Assembly: GCF_921293095.1 (NCBI RefSeq)
Contig: NC_060253.1
Coordinates: 82,621,992-82,685,991 of the forward strand
DNA length: 64,000 bases
Source of the DNA: Ischnura elegans
Taxonomy: Eukaryota; Arthropoda; Insecta; Odonata; Coenagrionidae
Reading direction: 5' to 3'
In this document: positions 32,455 to 43,892 of the stretch, piece after piece
Layout of the letters: every line of letters starts with the position of its first letter
How positions within the stretch are numbered: the stretch's first letter is position 1
Notes under the pieces: generated by a model
What the model saw: only the letters and a program-made list of their open reading frames with translations
Databases searched by the model: none
What the model was told of the DNA's origin: nothing
Translations under genes and position numbers: made by a program

Positions 32455-33539
32455 TATTGTTTGGAAGTTCGATGAGTGACCGCTTAGAACGCGAGAGTAA
32501 CGGCTCACTGAAAAGGCTCACTTCCTCGGAAACGGTTCATTTCCATCGTGTCATTGTCCTCGATTAATGAATGAATCATTGAACGATTCGTTTGAAGCCC
32601 GAATGTGGTCATTTTCATTCGGAAATAAAGAATAACCGCGCAGAATCAATAGGGACCTTGGCCGTGGCACATGCTGCGGAGTCAAAGAACAAAACAAACT
32701 CGGGACTGCGTTCTCATTCGAGTGTGGGGAGGGAGGGAAAGTAACCCGGGCGAGACACTCGACTTTTATTAAAAACAGTTGAACGACGAATAAACAGGAC
32801 GCAGGAGGGGAATGATGGCTGGAGGGCGAAGTTGGATTCTTGCAGATGCGGGGCGCACGAAAACAGACTCGCCGTGAGATTAGAAAACCTCCGAGGGGAC
32901 CTTAATAATCCCCTGCATTTCGGGATTCAATTTCGGATTGTATTCATTTGACGAAAATAGCAGAGTGGAGAGAGGAGACGACCAATAAATAAACTAAGAG
33001 AGCCCTGTCCCGGCATTAAGGCATCTTCAATGCATGAGGAAACTTTTGAGGAGAGGAGAATTTTCCGCCATGAATCCCTTCGTAAATATTCTTTCGTGAG
33101 ATCACAAGACGACAAAATGGGAAAGATAATGGGTATTCGATCCCATGAATGTACGTTAAGCTCCTCTGTCGTCATGTTTATTTTTAAATGAATTCCTGGG
33201 CCCACTTAGTGGCGTAATTCCTGTTGCGAGGTCACAATATATTAAGTATCCTTCTCAGGAGACTTTTTTTAGACTGCTGAAAAAATCGGGGAATTGCGTT
33301 GAGAGGAAAGGTGAGTGAGTGACTAAAATCTCCTTCCAAGTCCATTTCCTTCTCTACATATCGCCATTATTAAACTCCAAATGAGGGAATAAGACTCAGC
33401 ATCTAATTCCGAAATGTCTATTTTTTTTCTATTTAAAACTTAATCACAAAAATATCATGCATTCACAAGTTGAGGATGGGACTATTTTAATGAGCTCTCG
33501 AGTTTCATCAAACCCAAAAATATTTACCAGATATGACAT
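32455..33539. other. Unannotated intergenic sequence
   Basis: No supported gene. A minus-strand frame at 32927-33205 (92 codons) has no recognisable domain. Confidence 0.4.
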
Positions 33540-33544
33540 CGGTG

Positions 33545-33720
33545 CACAGTGGTTCAAAATCGGAAAAAGCTGGTCGAAAGACATTTTTTCAACTTTTTGG
33601 AGGAATTTTTGAAAGTACTAATCGCATTCTACACTATATGATCTATGATATAGGCTAGTACTACGACTATTTCGTGGCTCATTGTAGTTTTTATATCTGG
33701 ACGAACATGAGTCCTCGGGG
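33545..33720 (+). mobile_element. Transib-like terminus, single end
   Basis: CACAGTGGTTCAAAATCGG followed by aaaaagctgg parallels the ends of the fold-back element at 62575-63516. No matching opposite end was found downstream, so this is a truncated or decayed relative. The right limit is arbitrary. Confidence 0.4.
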
Positions 33721-34174
33721 ATAAAAACGCCTGAAGCGTAAAATCACTCATTTTTAGAGAAGTTCACCTTCATAAAAAAAAGGTTTCAGATAATTTATGA
33801 ACATTAAAAAAATACAGAGCATAAATTGGTACCTTTGCGTACAAATACTGGTGATTTTTTAAAGTTTCCATATTTTCCTAGTTGGAAATAAAAATGTTTA
33901 AACTTTATGCCATTTTTACTTGAATTTTTAAACAACAATGTAATGTTTATGCTCTTGGAGTATAGGTCATGATAAATTAAACTCACATTTGGCCAACGTT
34001 TCGGAGATTTATTCTCCTTCCTCAGGGCTCTTAATTATAATGAATGTTTACAAAGAAAATAAAGAAAATAAATTAATTAATTAAGTGGTTACAAAAATTT
34101 GAATACAATTGTGCAGTACAAATTCATTAGTAAATTAAAAATTGTGTACAGAATTAAACAACATACCTGTGATA

Positions 34175-34595
34175 TGCCTCGTTCACATTACGATCGTCCG
34201 AGCCGTCGTCGGAACTATCGTGCATTCACATTACGATGGTTGAAACCTGTGCTGCTCTCTAGTGCTGACATCTAAAGTGAACGGGAAATTGATGATTACC
34301 AGAGCTGTTGAGGTTTGCATTGACAAGATGTTACTGTTTTCAACGTGTATTTACCGAATAATTTTTCTTCCGCTCATATTCTTCCTTCCTAGGACAAATC
34401 CATGAAAATAATAGAGCTTAACGAGATTTTCGTCCTTCTCTTGTCGCTTCCGTTACCGGTCTCCCAGCGCCTAACCATAGTAAAGTGGCAACGTTCGGAA
34501 CTACGTCAACTATAGTCAGAACTTGCATTCACACGGCTAGTTCGGTCAACTATCGTTAGGACGACGGCTCGGACGATCGTAATGTGAACGGGGCA
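34175..34595. mobile_element. Nested TIR MITE (cgttcacattacgatcg ends)
   Basis: This 421-bp element has inverted termini of about 36 bp. They read TGCCTCGTTCACATTACGAT on the left and TTGCCCCGTTCACATTACGA on the opposite strand, both continuing into the same cgtccgagccgtcgtc. ATA abuts both ends (3 bp), a weak hint of a PIF/Harbinger-type duplication. It has no ORF. It sits inside the non-coding 3' part of the Penelope-like fragment and so inserted later. Confidence 0.7.
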
Positions 34596-34686
34596 ATAGA
34601 AAAGTTTCGTTACTAGGCTAAACATGGTTACTTATAAATTTTGATTCATTTGTTAACAAATGGTATCTAAATTATACTAAACAATT

Positions 34687-35022
34687 TTAATTTCGATGAA
34701 TTAAATAATAATAAATTTTGCTTAGGTGTTCGATGTCCGATCTTTTATTGCAACTGTTATTTGATTTTGATATGTAAAACATTTCTTTAAATAATCTTTT
34801 CTTAAAATTGGTTTCTATGTCTAAAATTTTGGTGTTCTCGAAATCAAAATGATGGCCATAGTCTAGACTGATATTTGCAAGAGCGGAAAGAGTCATTTTA
34901 TTTTTTATTGATGATTTGTGCTGGGATATTCGGTTTTTTAAATATTGAGAAGTTTGACCAATGTAACAACTATTACAATCGAGGCATGGTATGTGGTATA
35001 TTATGTTACTTTTTAGTTTTTT
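34687..35022 (-). pseudogene. GIY-YIG endonuclease domain of a Penelope-like element
   Basis: The minus-strand frame is open for about 112 codons from the edge of the right inverted arm to the stop at 34687. It contains IIYHIPC (GIY position), a CLDCNSC cysteine cluster as in PLE linkers, CYIGQT (YIG motif intact), a catalytic Arg in LKNRISQH and the GHHFDFENTKILD segment with the conserved Glu. It ends LSKIYYYL. The ATG at 34896 lies within the domain and is not the start. The reverse transcriptase part is absent, so this is a 5'-truncated copy. It differs clearly from the PLE at 30.7 kb and is a separate family. Confidence 0.8.
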
Positions 35023-35097
35023 TCCGAAACGTTGGCCAAATGTGAGTTTAATTTATCAAGACCTATACTCCAAGAGCATAAACATTACATTGTTGTT

Positions 35098-35606
35098 ATA
35101 ATAAGGAAGGTCAGGAGAGGAAACTTTATTCATTGAATTTTTAAATATAAATAGCAATATCGTTTTGGGCACCTCCGAGCCCCCAAGAGATTTTGACTCA
35201 ATTTTGAAAGAATATAGTCTATAGAGTCTATAGCAGAAGAAAAATCTTGCTATTATTCGCTAATTTGGCCTCAAGATGGTTTTATGTTGAACGGTGCAAT
35301 GCGCTGCCGCGACCGCCGCCAGGCCGACCGGGCGGCGGGCGTGGGTTAGGGGTTCACCTAAAGGTCTCAAATTTTTCAGGCATTATTTTTGATCGGTCCC
35401 ACAACTTTTTTTCATTGGGCCAGATGGATTTGAAAAAAAAAATCGATTTTTCCGATCCGCCCTAACGACCAATTCCTCAATTGCGGAGGCGATTATGTCG
35501 AAAGGAAAGTGCGCTCAACATTCAGAAATGAAATAATTTGTAATCAATCATTTCGACTTCTGTTCATGACCCATCGGAGGTTGAATAAAAAACGGCTCCC
35601 GTAATA
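35098..35606. other. Unannotated sequence with a GC-rich patch
   Basis: No gene. At about 35299-35345 there is a short GC-rich, self-complementary patch (ccgccgccaggc and gggcggcggg) in otherwise AT-rich DNA. Confidence 0.4.
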
Positions 35607-36181
35607 TTAGGAAGTGCAATAAGTAATGCAATATATTTTTTTTCTTAAACAGGGGTTGTTTCATCCAGTATTCAAATACACTATGTTGTTCCCCAATCTT
35701 TCAGCTACACAGCATTATTTTTCAACGTAATCTTCATTCAATGCTACGGCTTGACTCCACCTTGAATGCAGGGCCTGTATGCCTGCATGTTACCATTCCA
35801 CTGGTCGATGTCAGAGCCAACGTCGTTCTGCATCAATAACTTCTTCATTATACCCGTAGCGGTGGTGATGAAACAAGATTTGCTCAACGACTTAGCGTTC
35901 ATTTGTCCAATGCCAGATCACTGCAGACATGCTGCTAGTGCCTATGAATGTCTGAGATTCCCCTCTGATTATCCCCTAGAAGAAACTTAATCACTGCCCA
36001 AGTAACTCCGTTACAGACGACATTTGAGCAGCTCTGTGTAGCGCCTCCACCCAACGGAAGTCAATGCAACTGTACGAGACGAAGCAGGAATGTCTGAAAA
36101 TGTTCCACAAGAAATGCCAAGTCTTTTCAACCAAAATTGGCCGTAAAAAAATGTGTTGCAGTACTTATTGAACTCCCCTCA
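35607..36181 (-). mobile_element. Internally deleted mariner element
   Basis: The left end TTAGGAAGTGCAATAAGTAA and the right end (complement TGAGGGGAGTTCAATAAGTA) are inverted termini flanked by TA (35605-35606 and 36182-36183), as Tc1/mariner requires. On the minus strand, about 35716-35872 encodes a recognisable transposase C-terminus (HAGIQALHSRW, then ALNEDYVEK and stop). It is interrupted by two earlier stop codons. At 575 bp it is far shorter than a full mariner of about 1.3 kb and lacks the DDE/D catalytic core. Confidence 0.7.
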
Positions 36182-36183
36182 TA

Positions 36184-38746
36184 TGTGCAGAATCCGAAAT
36201 TTTCCCCAGCCACTGCGGCACACTGTAGCTGTATGGTGTGTTATAGGGATTAGCTGCGAGTCCTTAGGACCCTCCCGTGAGGGAATGTGTGGGATGAGCA
36301 AATTCCATCGAGAGACGTATACCGACCGTCCGACTCTTTTGTATATGTATGTATGTATGTATTTATATCTCACCCCTTGCCTCCTCCATTACGTCCGTCA
36401 TTAAACTCCATCACCCTTTCTTTCTATCCCTTTGAAATCACATCTTGCCCTAGCGCCCTTTGCCGAGCTTCAAATTCCGAATGGACCTTTTCCTCCCAGT
36501 GGAATCCCCCACACCCGACGTTAATGGGATGGGACGAAGATACAAAGGACGATGAGGGAGAGAAAGAACTCGACTCCTCGTCTCCCAGCGCTTGCCTCCC
36601 TCGCCTCGCCTCGCCGTTTCATCGACGCACGTGCGAGCCATCAAACTAGCAGCTCACTCACTCGTGACTTTTGCCCCCCTGGTAATATCCTCCAACATCC
36701 TGATTCTACTCGCCTCTCCTTCGCACCTTTGTGAATTGACCTTATTACAGCGTCAGATCCTCAAAAAGAAGCTTTGAATCCGAAATGAAAGAATTAAACC
36801 TCAGTAATAGAAGTTTCCGAAAGAGAGAATTCCGTTCTCTTGACAAGCACCACTTCCCGCGAATTTTATCGATGATTAAGAACCCAATTACGGAATTTCT
36901 TTACCGATTTTGATCTTTATGGTCTTTTGGGTTTTATTACGCTTTCTTTGAAGGCAGATCAGTTATTTCCTTGCACCTAATGCGTAAGATTCGTCCGCAC
37001 TCTCTCGTTGGATATTTAAAAAGGTCCACATTTATGTTTTATATATATTTTATAGCTTGATTGCTGTTAGAGATTGGTGCTAGGTAATTGCGTCAACCTA
37101 AAATTTCGCCCGGAATACTTCTTTGATGAATTCGCTCTCGTAAATCATTTTCATGCATGAAGTAGCTCTTCTTCGCTCGTGCAGAAACTTTCAAATCCGA
37201 AATAAAAGACTATATCCAGTAAAAGCTCTGATGCTGTTCTCTCGACAAACGCCAATTCTTTCTCATATTATAGTGTACCCAGAACCGAATTGCGGAAATC
37301 GAAATGCAGAAATAATCCAGCCGAGCATTTATATCTGCCAAAGGGTTTCATTAGGAAATATTTTGTTCTTTTTTTCACAAACTATGCATTTTCGTTCACC
37401 CAATGTGAAAAACTAACCTTTTCCCACGTTGTATGTTCCAAATAATGACAATTTCCATTATATTTCTTTTATTTGTTGAGTAAAAAGTATGTATATATAA
37501 GATGTTATCATGTAGATGTTGTTGCAATAACTTAAATGAACACGAAATATTTTTGTCAATGGCTTCTTCTGTTTTAAAGCATTAGCGTACTGTTGAATAT
37601 TTATTGAATAGTTAGTTTTTTTATAATTCTGATGTGGTCACATCGGAGCTTTCCATCTGAAGTAAAGTATTGTGCGATGCTAATTTCTTATCCCATTCTG
37701 TTGAGTCTTCCCTGTCTTGTTAGCATTGGCTCAGGTGGCATTAAAGGAAATCTTCGAGCATAGCATCTTTATTAGAGTACTCATCAGAAAAAACAGACGT
37801 AATTAGGAGAAATTTTTTTCTCTTTGATGGTTAATTAGACAACGATTTTCGCGTTTAGCGGGAATAACGTAATGCTTACTCATCGACGCATAGCTGAGAT
37901 GATCCGAAATTCCATTCGTCCCTTTCCTGGGGTGAGTAAAGAGGCTTTTTGAAGCGTTATTTGTATCGACTTAATTATATAAGAAATAGTGCCTTCAATG
38001 AGTGGCTGTGAATTCAAAGAGACATTATTGGGAAATATTCAGTTCTCTTCAAAAGGAAATAAGCCTGCGCCTACTTAGGGAAATTTATTTCTGCCAACTA
38101 TCGGGTATATGTGGGAATTGGAATTTACTTAAGATTTTTTTTATAGATTAGATTACGAGTTTTTGAGACGCAATTAGTCTCAAGTTAATTTTTAAGAACC
38201 TAAAAATCTAAAATGTCCCCTAAATACATCTTCGGCCGAACTATTACATATATTTTAAGCTAATAACGCAATTTTAAATACTTAAGTAATTAATTTTTCA
38301 GCCCTTATTTGCTCATTGAGAAGCTATCAAGCCGATACGATAGACCCTCATTAGTTAATTCCTATGTCTCCTTTGCCTTCATGCTTGTAAGAAGTAGTTG
38401 AGAGGAAATTTTTGAGTATGTTTTTACTTTTACATGCTTCTATCACTCCCTCTCAATTGATCGCATATTGTCTGGGATTTTGCTTAAAATTTGTTTCGCA
38501 AAGTAAAAAGTATTATCTTTTTTAATAGTAATTCGAGCGATGGCATGGAAGGATTTGGGTTTGGATAGGATTTGTGATATGATTAGGGTTATTTGCACAT
38601 TTAGAGTATCGGTGTTTAGAATTTTTAGGAGGTTCGCAGTCCCTGATGCGAATTAATTACTCATTATTAATGGAGGCTATGGATTTTGAAAATTTCCGAA
38701 GTACATATTTAAATGACGCTGAGATGTCATTTTTATAACTTTCCAG
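36184..38746. other. Long unannotated stretch
   Basis: A short TATG microsatellite lies at about 36339-36362, and a GC-richer segment at 36.4-36.7 kb carries overlapping frames on both strands without any domain. The rest is AT-rich and featureless to my reading. Confidence 0.4.
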
Positions 38747-38865
38747 ATGTTCTTAATGCTCACGAACAACGGAGCGCCGACGATTCACGTGATGGTTTTC
38801 TTCCGGTTGTCCGAATCGTCTTGAGATGCGTTGGAGCAGCGTGCAGCCATGCAGAAGAAGCGTAG
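38747..38865 (+). other. Candidate non-coding or first coding exon
   Basis: A pyrimidine-rich acceptor-like ttttataactttccag ends at 38746. At 38865 there is an excellent splice donor, cgtag/GTGAGTAAG. An ATG with a reasonable context (gcagccATGC, 38849) opens a six-codon reading into the donor. No frame is open through the whole 119 bp to the next exon, so if real this is a 5' UTR or lncRNA exon. There is no protein homology. Confidence 0.22.
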
Positions 38866-39599
38866 GTGAGTAAGCGGCTTGATTGTTGCGATGTGAAAGA
38901 AGCAGTTCGGTTTTGGTCGGAAGCGGAGAGGTTTGTTTACAGAGAGGAAATAATGAGGTGCTGAGGCCTATTACTTTTTTAATGGAAAGACTATCACTTT
39001 TAAAAAGGCCTATTACTTTTAAGACTAGATGCGGGTAGACCAAGGGCTACCTAAGGACTCCGGCGGCAACGAGCTAATCTCCTATACTCATCTCAATCCA
39101 AAAAATGTAGAGGACATATTTAAGTGGGCACGTTATTTCATTATCAAATAAGCTATGATAAGTAATACGTGTAAAATAGGTATATATAATTTTACATTCA
39201 TTACTAAAATGTGTTATCCGTAAATTAATGTCTCCAATAGGAAAAATGCCCTTTTAGACGGTGAAATTGGTAGCATTATGGATTTTCGTGATAAGTTTTA
39301 CCTTTTCCTTACCTTTTATCGTGAAGCTAGCTCATAGGATGACTTTGTGACAAAAGGCTTGGTTAGAGCCCACAATATCCAAGAATGATCGAAAAGTACA
39401 TAGCAAAAATCGCTTATGAAGGATAACGCTGTGGTATAGTGAGCAGGATATCTATTTTTCACCCATTTGAAAGTATAATCTGCAGCTTATATTCTTGTGA
39501 GGAGAAATGAAGTTAAAATGGTAAATGAAAAGGATTTTATAAATCTAAATTATAATTTTTTTCCACTAATAATGTTAAGGTGCTCATATTTTATGGTAT

Positions 39600-40170
39600 G
39601 GTTATTAGAGGAGACGACCGACTGCTGACAACATATGCGCTAGGAGGGAAGGGTATGGAAGGATGGGTGCAATGAAACTGAGCCGTCTACTGGGGCTCCG
39701 ATCCGTGGGAAGCTTCTATTACATCGAGAACAGCCCATTGTAAGCAGTGGAAGTACGACCTCACTGCGGGGCGTAGCCCGAGTTTTCGGACTAGCCCTAG
39801 CCGGTCGACTGTCCCAGTCCGTCGCTGCGGAAGGAATCAAATTACGGGCTCCCTATATATTTGGGAGAGCAAGAAGATCCGGGGCCTTTTTTTGGGATTC
39901 GCCCATTGTGGCATGTTGTGCCCTCTCAACTCAACGCCGCTCCGGGGCCGCCTCGTCGCCAGACACCGCCAAACCACGTAAGCTTGGGAGCCCTTTCTTT
40001 TCCACTTTCCAAATTATTCCCTTCGCCCCTTCTCCTTCGTTCCGTGTGCCATGGTCGTCTTTTTGGCAGGGTTTTTGGTTTGTCTTAAGTTCATTTTGTG
40101 GCAATAAATTGCATTTTTTTTAATGTATTACTGCCTGCTTACTGCCACCACCTTCACCCTTAGTTCAAAA
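39600..40170 (+). promoter_or_regulatory. LTR-like or promoter-like segment
   Basis: The segment is GC-richer. It has a TATATATTT box at about 39853 within an inverted gctccc/gggagagc context and, 250 bp downstream, AATAAA (about 40102) followed by a T-run. That TATA-to-polyA layout is what a solo LTR would show. I cannot find terminal TG/CA repeats or a target duplication. A host promoter is the alternative. Confidence 0.25.
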
Positions 40171-40172
40171 CC

Positions 40173-40380
40173 CGGCGTCGGCATTGGCCTGATCTTAACG
40201 AAAGGGACCACGGCTCAACAACCCATCCAATGGACAGAGCGTTGCGCTAGAAATGTTCTCCAAACAGCGTTCAAGCAAGGATAGGGCAGTTTGAAAATTC
40301 TCTGCCAAGGCCTGAATTTGAACCCGACCCATACACGGTGGAAAGCCAGCACTATAGCCACCACACCAACCCGATCCCCG
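40173..40380 (-). mobile_element. tRNA-derived SINE, family C, copy 2
   Basis: On the minus strand: cgggttggtgtggtggct, box B GGGTTCAAATTC, then the family body ending ggcctgatgccg-like. It aligns with 1562-1769 over its full length and with 17733-17955. Confidence 0.65.
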
Positions 40381-41477
40381 TTCATGATGTTAAATCAGTA
40401 AATAAAGCCTGAGTGAGTGAATTGAAAGCTGAGAGCTTTTGCTTCAATGGGACATTTTCCTTTCTCTCTCTTTCCTTTCCCGGCCAAGTCGGCAACATGA
40501 ATGGCGGGCCTGCGTCAGGTACTTTCGCATTGAGTGGGTCGCCCGTCCGTTCGTTGATGCTATCACCTGCGCTGTGCGGCGGCGGCCGACGTGGGCGTCG
40601 TGTAGTCCTGGGTTTTCCTCATTTGCCTTCTTTCTCCCGTCTCTGCCCACGACTCAATGTGGAAATATCTCTGGAGGTACGGTCGCACGTGGTCACCGCT
40701 CGGCCGCTGTCAAGAGAGGGATATTTCAAATGGAATGGTCTTGTGGAATCTCCGAGGGCATCTACATACTTTCCTGCGATCCGTCTCAATAGCAGAATAG
40801 CGGGGGGTGCTGGAACACCAAAAAGATGAAAAAAGAAAAAAAAGACGCACGAAAAAAGATTTCCAATTAATATAACCTGTGTATCTCAATTATTTTATTG
40901 TTTAAGAAGTCCAATGAAACAATCTCGAGAAAAGTACAGAAAGGAGCGAAGTAGTGGAGAAATTTAAAAAGAATTTTATATGGATGCGTTGGAAATGTAC
41001 TGCGGAATAACCTAGAATTTATAGAATGTCTTTATTGTGCGCGGGAAAACGAATTCATATACTTATCCGCTTGGAAAAATATATCTTTAATGATACAGAC
41101 GAGTCTTGCGACATTGAACCCTTTTTCTGCACTACTACTCACACACAATTGGTGTGCTACCCTCAGTTTCAAAACCTTAATGAACATAGTTCCGTAAGGA
41201 CTTGGATTTCGACTGTAATACAATTTATAAACTGGATAGTAAGGTTGTACCCACCCGTTCCCATTTTTCCAAAAATGAACGATGGTGTTTTTGTTGGAAT
41301 AACAAAGTGAGCATGAAAAACATTTTATCAAATTGTCTTAAATCATAAAATAGATATTATACACGATATAATGACCAGCAAGAAAATCAATATCCTTGAA
41401 TCAAATAGTGTTATCATTAAAAAATCAAGATGATGTCTCCATGTTTCTGGGCTTCACCGCGTGGATTTTTCTTTATG
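40381..41477. other. Unannotated intergenic sequence
   Basis: No supported gene. Frames of 138 and 117 codons at 40413-40829 overlap in two phases in a GC-richer patch and show no domain. The frame at 41026-41310 is likewise unrecognised. Confidence 0.35.
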
Positions 41478-41514
41478 ACGACAGTTTCTCCGGTATTCCA
41501 ACCGGCGTCTTCAG
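41478..41514 (-). ncRNA. Hammerhead-ribozyme-like motif (minus)
   Basis: On the minus strand: CTGAAGA (41508-41514), a helix ccggt/accgg around tggaat, GAAAC (41484-41488), TGTCGTC. The core and the downstream heptamer are the same as at 31978-32014, while the helix sequence differs with pairing kept. It is a solitary copy, probably a relic of a related Penelope-like terminal repeat. Confidence 0.5.
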
Positions 41515-41587
41515 GTCGATGATCGATAAATAAAATTATAAAAAAAACAATTTTTCTAACTTCCGTTAGATCTTTTATTTTTCATCT

Positions 41588-42364
41588 TCACTTAAAATCA
41601 AATGTATGAAAACATTCTGCGTGAAGGTAAACATTGCACTTTACACTCCAAAAAGTCGTCTGTGATTTGCAGAATCGACATCTTCGCCGGAAGTTATCAG
41701 TATTCCTTTGGATGGAATGACCCATTTTGTTTGGACGGACATTCTGGGGTATGTCATTTTTGCTAGGGCGTCCCGCATGTGCGCGCCAATTTTTATACCA
41801 AATGTCTTCAGCCTTTGTGTTGGGAAGTACTTCTTGCCTCAGTAAAATTTATATGACCTCATACCGGAAGTCTGAGGAATTTCTTCGCCCGTGACCATGG
41901 TGTAAAATCGCCGCTCATTCACCATTGCACTATAGAGCCCATTTATGAATAGAGGCCACCACCATTTTTTCCCCTAATCTGGATGCGGTGACATGCAGCA
42001 GAATTATCGTGTAAATATATTTCCTGATCGTAATCATTGATGACATTTGGTTGAGAAATCAATTTACTTTTCTTCTGTCTCCGGTTATGTCTTTTCGTCC
42101 TCACTATGGGTTCAATACTCTCGTAGTTTGAAGCAACGGTGACGACATAATTATCATGCCATCGAACCAAGAGAATATTTTTTGACTTTTCAAACGAAAA
42201 CAGTCAAATCCCCTTTATATTCTTTGCCAAATTCCTCGAAGGCATAATTGCGCAGTTTCCCATTCTATTTTCTCCTTCCGTTCCCACTGCAAAATAACCA
42301 TTATCACTATGAGTTGCCAACAGACTGTAACTGGTGAAGAAACTATAAAAAATAGGTGGTAAGG
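41588..42364 (-). pseudogene. piggyBac transposase C-terminal half, broken
   Basis: Minus-strand translations in more than one frame show piggyBac-family text in order. Pieces are FTSYSLLATHSDNGYFAVGT, ILLVRWHDNYVVTVASNY, an SQPNVINDYDQ segment and LHDNSAACHRIQIRGK (the third catalytic Asp region), KWWWPLFINGLYSAMVN, and a C-terminal cysteine-rich zinc domain (CRFCKSQ, then KCNVYLHAECF). The frame shifts near 41960, an in-frame stop follows KFY, and a further shift precedes the zinc domain. The first catalytic part is missing, so the gene is dead. The 75-codon open frame at 41943-42170 is only its best-preserved section. Confidence 0.8.
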
Positions 42365-42597
42365 TTTCTTGGAGACCTACAAAAATTCAACAAATAAAGA
42401 ACAGTCATATGGCAAAAACTGACCAGACTACTTATGCAACTATATTTAAAAATACTTCCTAAAACTTCCATGTAATTCTCTATTTTATACATTGATGAGC
42501 ATAATTTTTGTTATACTTCATAGGTGTCATTCCTGTCATGGGTGGACAGAAAAGTTGAATGCTTTCAAGAGCGGCTGTGGCGGCCGTTAGCTTAGGA

Positions 42598-42869
42598 CAG
42601 GGGTCTCCAAAATACGGCCCGCGCACTCGTTTCAAGTAGGGCGCGATTCTCGCTCGTTTAACTCTGTGAGACGCCGCTAGGAGCATTGCAGCGCTGTACT
42701 GCACGTCAAAGTCGCCTTAAACTGTTCGTAAATAAGAAATACGCCACCGGATACTTCAATAGACGTTGGGATCGAATACTTCAGTCATCGGCAAGTTTGC
42801 TATCCGGCCCGCGGGGCGATTCGGAACTTGGAATGTGGCCCTCGTGGCCTAGTAAATTGGAGACCCCTG
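42598..42869. mobile_element. hAT (Charlie/GTF2IRD2-like) MITE, copy B
   Basis: The 272-bp copy has termini CAGGGGTCTCCAAAATACGG and TTGGAGACCCCTG. It is flanked by gcttagga and cctcagga (6 of 8). It matches copy A at 32154-32446 but lacks about 21 bp lying between two ggcccgcg words near the left end. Overlapping short frames are repeat-derived. Confidence 0.8.
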
Positions 42870-43194
42870 CCTCAGGAGAAGGGAAGAGAGAATTCACGAC
42901 ACAATCGCTTTCAGGTCCAAAACTCAACTGCCTTAATTATTTCCCGTTTTACTTGGGGCCCTTCTCCCCATCCCTTTTTAGAGGGCCTTCACGCCTCCAC
43001 CTAACGGCTCTTCCCCTTGGGGCTCCGTGGGACGAGAGCCCGGTCGCTCCTTACAGCTGATAATCCATTGGATAGGATTTTATATCTCGTAAAATTTAAC
43101 TCAGAAATATTTCTTTCACTGCGCGAAGATTTTCGTTGCACGCTCAATAGTGCATGTAAAGGTGATCTCTCCATCCATACAATTCCTGGTATTG

Positions 43195-43290
43195 GAATAC
43201 ATTGGGATCAAAACAGATCCCATTCCGGGAATTGAGCCCGGACCTTCTGGGTGAAAGCCTGATATCCTAGCCTCTAGAGCACGTGGTAAG
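43195..43290 (-). mobile_element. tRNA-like SINE head (minus)
   Basis: The reverse complement reads cgtgctctagaggctaggat, then a box B GGGCTCAATTCCC and ggaatggga. Box spacing is tRNA-like. It is related in style to families A and C but is not clearly a member of either. Confidence 0.45.
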
Positions 43291-43892
43291 GTTGTATGTG
43301 AATTTATACTCCTGTTGGTGCATTCCTTACGAGAGGTTTGTTTTCGTCACTCCCCTTGATCACCTAGGGTAAGATTGCACACTCAGAGTTAATTCAAAAC
43401 AGGTAAAGCTAAATGTAGATGCGCAGTAGCCAAAAGGTGTAGATAACGAATATCGATACAAGTTAAGCTGTATTAATAAACGAACATAATCGGGTAATGC
43501 GTAGTGTGGCGATAGGACACAGGGAAAGAGTCAGTAAAACCATGGAAGGCATGGGTAGGAAACGATCTTCGTTATGAACAGTAAGGACATTCACCGCAGT
43601 ACCATTCTCCGCATCTCTCTGCAAGGTTCTGTTCTTAACTACTGAAGCAATCTACTTTTGCGCGTAGACTCCGTGCCTCGAGCTAATCGAATCCTAATTC
43701 GTATGAAAGCTGTGTAACGCTCTGTGTTCCCTCGAAGCACAGTCATTTCGTAGCAACTGGTACCAAGTGTAAGAAAAAAAAACAATTCAATTATTACCAT
43801 ATGATCTGTTTATGAGCATACATGGTGATCCCTATTATTTGCTACTTTAAAAATTATCCAATTTTGAATTAATCACTTCATTTTTCCACAGA

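Larger units (their letters stand above)
33931..35097 (-). mobile_element. Penelope-like element fragment bracketed by inverted 74-bp repeats
   Basis: Arms at 33931-34004 and 35024-35097 are inverted copies with one mismatch. On the minus strand, the left arm adjoins CTGAGGA (34019-34025), a 5-bp helix (ggaga/tctcc) and GAAAC (33998-34002), a hammerhead-like core. The right arm keeps only the GAAAC side. Between them lies a GIY-YIG nuclease coding remnant on the minus strand and a nested MITE. Inverted terminal-repeat pieces at a 5' truncation are known for Penelope-like elements. Confidence 0.7.

Noticed and set aside
40413..40829. 138- and 117-codon plus-strand frames
   Set aside because: Two phases are open together in a GC-rich patch, a minus frame also overlaps, and no motif is present.
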